From positions 1 through 64,000 of the forward strand of contig NZ_CYSR01000030.1 in the NCBI RefSeq assembly GCF_001458395.1: DNA of 64,000 bases. The letters run 5' to 3'. Positions 61,715 to 64,000 of this stretch are shown in pieces. Every line of letters starts with the position of its first letter. Position 1 is the stretch's first letter. The notes below the pieces were generated by a model that was not told the origin of the DNA, made no database searches, and saw only the letters and a program-made list of their open reading frames with translations. This DNA comes from Leisingera aquaemixtae. GTDB lineage: Bacteria > Pseudomonadota > Alphaproteobacteria > Rhodobacterales > Rhodobacteraceae. The translations under genes were made by a program, and so were the position numbers.

Positions 61715-62656
61715 TCAGCCGCGCTTGGCCAGCGGGTGATGCTCCAGCACCAGTTCCTGCAGCCGGGCGTCCAGCACATGGGTGTAGATCTCGGTGGTGG
61801 CAATGTCGGCGTGCCCCAGCAGCGCCTGGATGGCGCGCAGGTCGGCGCCATTGGCCAGCAGGTGGGTGGCAAACGCATGACGCAGGGTGTGCGGCGTGAC
61901 CTTATCCGGCGAAACGCCTCCGGTCACGGCCAGCTCCTTGATCAGCAGATAGAACCGGTGCCGGGTCAGGTGGCCGGATTTGCCGCGCGAGGGGAACAGG
62001 AACCGCGAGGCCGGATTGCCCTTCAGCTCGCGGTCGTCCTCCGCTGCGTCGCGCACCAGCAGCCATTGCGCCAGCGCCTCGCGGGCGGCCGGCGACAGCG
62101 GCACCATGCGTTCCTTGCCGCCTTTGCCCAGGATCAACAGCATCCGCGGGTCGCCGCGGGCGGCGGAGACCGGCAGCGAGACCAGTTCTGTCACCCGCAT
62201 GCCGGTGGCATAAAGCAGCTCCATCAGGCAGGTATTGCGCAGCCGGTCGGCCTCGCTGCGGCCGGTCTGGCGGGCGGCGTCCAGCAGGCGGTCGACCTCG
62301 ATCACCTCCAGCGTTTTCGGCAGCCTTTTTTCGCGCCCCGGACCGCGGATCTGGATGGCGGGGTTGTCCTGCCGCCAGCCTTCCTCAAAGGCGAAACGGT
62401 AGATCTGCTTGACCGCCGACAGCCGCCGCGCCCGGGTGGAGCGGGCCAGGCCTTGCGCGTCGCAACTGATCAGATAGGCCTCGATATCGTCCTGGGAGGC
62501 GGTGCTGAAATCCAGCGAGCGGTGCTCCAGCCAGCCGGTCAGGTCCTTGAGATCGCGGCCATAGGCCAGGAGCGTGTTCTGCGAGGCGCCGGTCTCTGCG
62601 GCCTGGGCATCGAGAAAAGTGGAAATCCATTGGAAATTCGCAGCGGGGGCAGGCAT
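61715..62656 (-). CDS. xerD: Site-specific tyrosine recombinase XerD
   Basis: XerD with XerC resolves chromosome dimers at dif. The 313-residue product has the SAM-like N-domain and the catalytic domain. Arg is in YATGMRVTELVSLP, Lys in LGKGGKERMVPL, HTLRHAFATHLLANGADLRA gives His and Arg, GHADIATTEIYTHV gives His and the nucleophile Tyr. Position beside the CorC gene and the partial unknown gene is usual for the chromosomal XerD of Rhodobacteraceae. It starts one base after the stop of the upstream gene. Confidence 0.93.
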   Translation of the reverse strand: MPAPAANFQWISTFLDAQAAETGASQNTLLAYGRDLKDLTGWLEHRSLDFSTASQDDIEAYLISCDAQGLARSTRARRLSAVKQIYRFAFEEGWRQDNPAIQIRGPGREKRLPKTLEVIEVDRLLDAARQTGRSEADRLRNTCLMELLYATGMRVTELVSLPVSAARGDPRMLLILGKGGKERMVPLSPAAREALAQWLLVRDAAEDDRELKGNPASRFLFPSRGKSGHLTRHRFYLLIKELAVTGGVSPDKVTPHTLRHAFATHLLANGADLRAIQALLGHADIATTEIYTHVLDARLQELVLEHHPLAKRG

Positions 62657-62657
62657 G

Positions 62658-64000
62658 TCACTGCCGCTCCAGCAGCATCAGCTGGAGCGAGGCGCGCCGG
62701 GCGGTGTCCTCCAGCCCGACAGCGCGGAAAGCGGCCAGCGCTGCAGTCAGATCGCCCAGGTTGCCGTCGGAGCCTTGCGCAAACAGCACCATGCTGCGCA
62801 GGATCGCCTCGCCTAGCTGCCCGTTGTCCAAGAGCTGCCGGATCCTGTCCGGAACCGGCGGTTCAGCGGCAAACCCCAGCGCGATGGCTTCGGCCAGCGG
62901 CGACGGGGCCGGGGCATCGCCGGGGCGTCCGCGGGCGAGGGCTGCCAGGAACTGTTCCAAGGCACCCGCCGCAGGGGCGTCATCCGCGGCAAGCTCATAA
63001 AGCGGCGACAGCAGGCGGATGCGCCAGGCCAGCGCCTCTTCCGCGCCGGTCAGCTCTGCCCGGGCCAGCGGTTCCGCAAAGAGGTCGGCGAAGACGGTTT
63101 CGGTGCCCGCCTGCTGCATCGCCTCCCAGGCGCGGGGCAGGGAGGCGGCCAGCGCGCCAGCGTCGCCGGAATTCAGATCGTGCTCCAGCTTCTGCACCGC
63201 GGCCACCCGGTCCCATATGCCGCCCGACGCGGCCGGTTTGCGGTCGCTGAACAGGCCAAGGTACTGGTTGGGGTTCAGCGCACCGCCGCGGGCCAGCCGC
63301 TCTGCCGCCTCCAGCTGCGCCTTCCAGCCGGCAATGTCGCGCAGGTCCGCCGCGGCAAAGGCCGGCGGCAGCGGCGCCGTGGGCATCGGCTCGCCAATGG
63401 TTTCGAACAGGCGGAACGCCAGCGGGTCCGGCTGCGCGGGGTGGCTCAGCGGCGGCGCCATCTCGAACAGGTCGGGGTTCAGGAACCGATCCAGCAGGTC
63501 CATCCGCTCCTTTGGCAGCAGCTCCAGCGCGTGGGCGGTCTCCAGCATCAGCGCCGCGGTCGGCCAGTCGCCGCGCCGCGCGGCGCAGAAGATCCTGGCG
63601 TCATAGCTGTCCGCCAGATGCGGCGCGGCGGCAAGCGCCTTGCAGGAGCCATCCTCGCTGCCGGTCAGCAGCGTGGCGTTGAACCAGCGGGCAAAGCGCT
63701 CCTTGCTGGCGGCGGGGCCTGCGTGCTCCGCCAGCGCCTGCGACGGGTCCGCAGCCCCCAGCGCCAGCAGCCGGTCCAGCCGGGCCAGCAGAATCCGGTC
63801 GCTGGACTCGGCGGGCGGGCGGCTTTCGGACAGCAGCAGCGTGAACAGCAGCGCCTGCATTGCCGCGCTGCCGCGCACCGGCACGGTTTCGATCATCTGG
63901 GCGATGTCATCCGCACTGCTGCCACGCCACATGTCCGGCGGCAGCCCGGTGGCCGCGGCCGGCACCAGCCCGACGGGCGGCTTAAGTGCCTCCAGCGGGG
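62658..64000 (-). CDS. Alpha-helical hypothetical protein, N-terminus outside window
   Basis: The frame is open to the right edge, so the gene starts beyond 64000 and at least 447 residues are visible. The sequence is Ala- and Leu-rich helical throughout (AALMLETAHALELLPKERMD, LEQFLAALARGRPGDA), resembling repeat-type scaffold proteins, with no catalytic motif. It is coupled to xerD with one base between. Similar large unknown proteins precede xerD in related bacteria. Function not assigned. Confidence 0.75.
   Translation of the reverse strand, partial: PLEALKPPVGLVPAAATGLPPDMWRGSSADDIAQMIETVPVRGSAAMQALLFTLLLSESRPPAESSDRILLARLDRLLALGAADPSQALAEHAGPAASKERFARWFNATLLTGSEDGSCKALAAAPHLADSYDARIFCAARRGDWPTAALMLETAHALELLPKERMDLLDRFLNPDLFEMAPPLSHPAQPDPLAFRLFETIGEPMPTAPLPPAFAAADLRDIAGWKAQLEAAERLARGGALNPNQYLGLFSDRKPAASGGIWDRVAAVQKLEHDLNSGDAGALAASLPRAWEAMQQAGTETVFADLFAEPLARAELTGAEEALAWRIRLLSPLYELAADDAPAAGALEQFLAALARGRPGDAPAPSPLAEAIALGFAAEPPVPDRIRQLLDNGQLGEAILRSMVLFAQGSDGNLGDLTAALAAFRAVGLEDTARRASLQLMLLERQ

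Overview
The window is a stretch of chromosome from a Roseobacter-group alphaproteobacterium (Rhodobacteraceae, closest in flavour to Leisingera, Phaeobacter or Ruegeria). The base composition is high in G+C, with codon use biased enough to leave very long antisense open frames. Gene sets typical of this group are present: dmdA-acuI for DMSP catabolism, trgA-trgB-cysK, a two-piece tmRNA with the tag ANDNRAPVALAA, the F1-ATPase zeta subunit, ChrA, SspB beside fumC, and a BCCT carrier. No rRNA or CRISPR array was seen.

Bases 1-3700 are accessory. They hold the C-terminal end of a serine-recombinase-like protein, a decayed IS66 element (tnpA intact, tnpB with a nonsense codon, tnpC cut off at its 3' end), and an AT-rich stretch without genes. 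The stretch ends in one complete CAU-anticodon tRNA and one CAU tRNA whose 3' quarter is missing. This looks like the right-hand edge of an integrated island at a tRNA gene.

From 3.8 to 24 kb the window is mostly housekeeping. It contains purM-purN, rnd, sufE, a DUF1638 and corrinoid-protein pair with a nearby betaine/homocysteine methyltransferase (parts of a split B12-dependent methionine synthase), a radical SAM protein, acylphosphatase, an MprF-like protein, ATPase zeta, purC-purS-purQ, a DctB/DctD-like two-component pair, and rne with its leader and terminator. From 24 to 34 kb come TusA, CcdA, a hydrolase-like membrane protein coupled to a cytochrome P450, a tight fumC-DUF4169-RHH operon, sspB, chrA, an NTF2/SnoaL-like protein and the ssrA tmRNA gene. 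Two short homologous proteins (75 and 83 aa) each end directly against a block of perfect palindromes.

From 34 to 41 kb is an organosulfur block. A GntR/FadR-type regulator with a tandem 15-bp operator lies divergent from DUF2182-DUF1326-dmdA-acuI, followed by a universal stress protein and a BCCT transporter. DMSP uptake, demethylation and acrylyl-CoA reduction can be read as one programme. From 41 to 51.7 kb are a VOC protein, a class V aminotransferase, photolyase, cyclopropane fatty acid synthase, trgA, trgB, cysK, an MscS-type channel and an AlaX-type editing protein, then tRNA-Ser(GGA).

From 52 to 64 kb are a large secreted RTX/DUF4114/Hint protein, a MobA-like nucleotidyltransferase, a dense palindrome cluster, a dimethylglycine/sarcosine dehydrogenase-like flavoprotein with a folate-binding C-terminal half, a likely folate/biopterin-family transporter, a CorC/HlyC protein, xerD, and a partial unknown protein running off the right edge. 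Several recurring non-coding structures (hairpin arrays, a hairpin plus GATATTTT plus AGAAGAAG element, tandem operators) are the least explained parts of the window.
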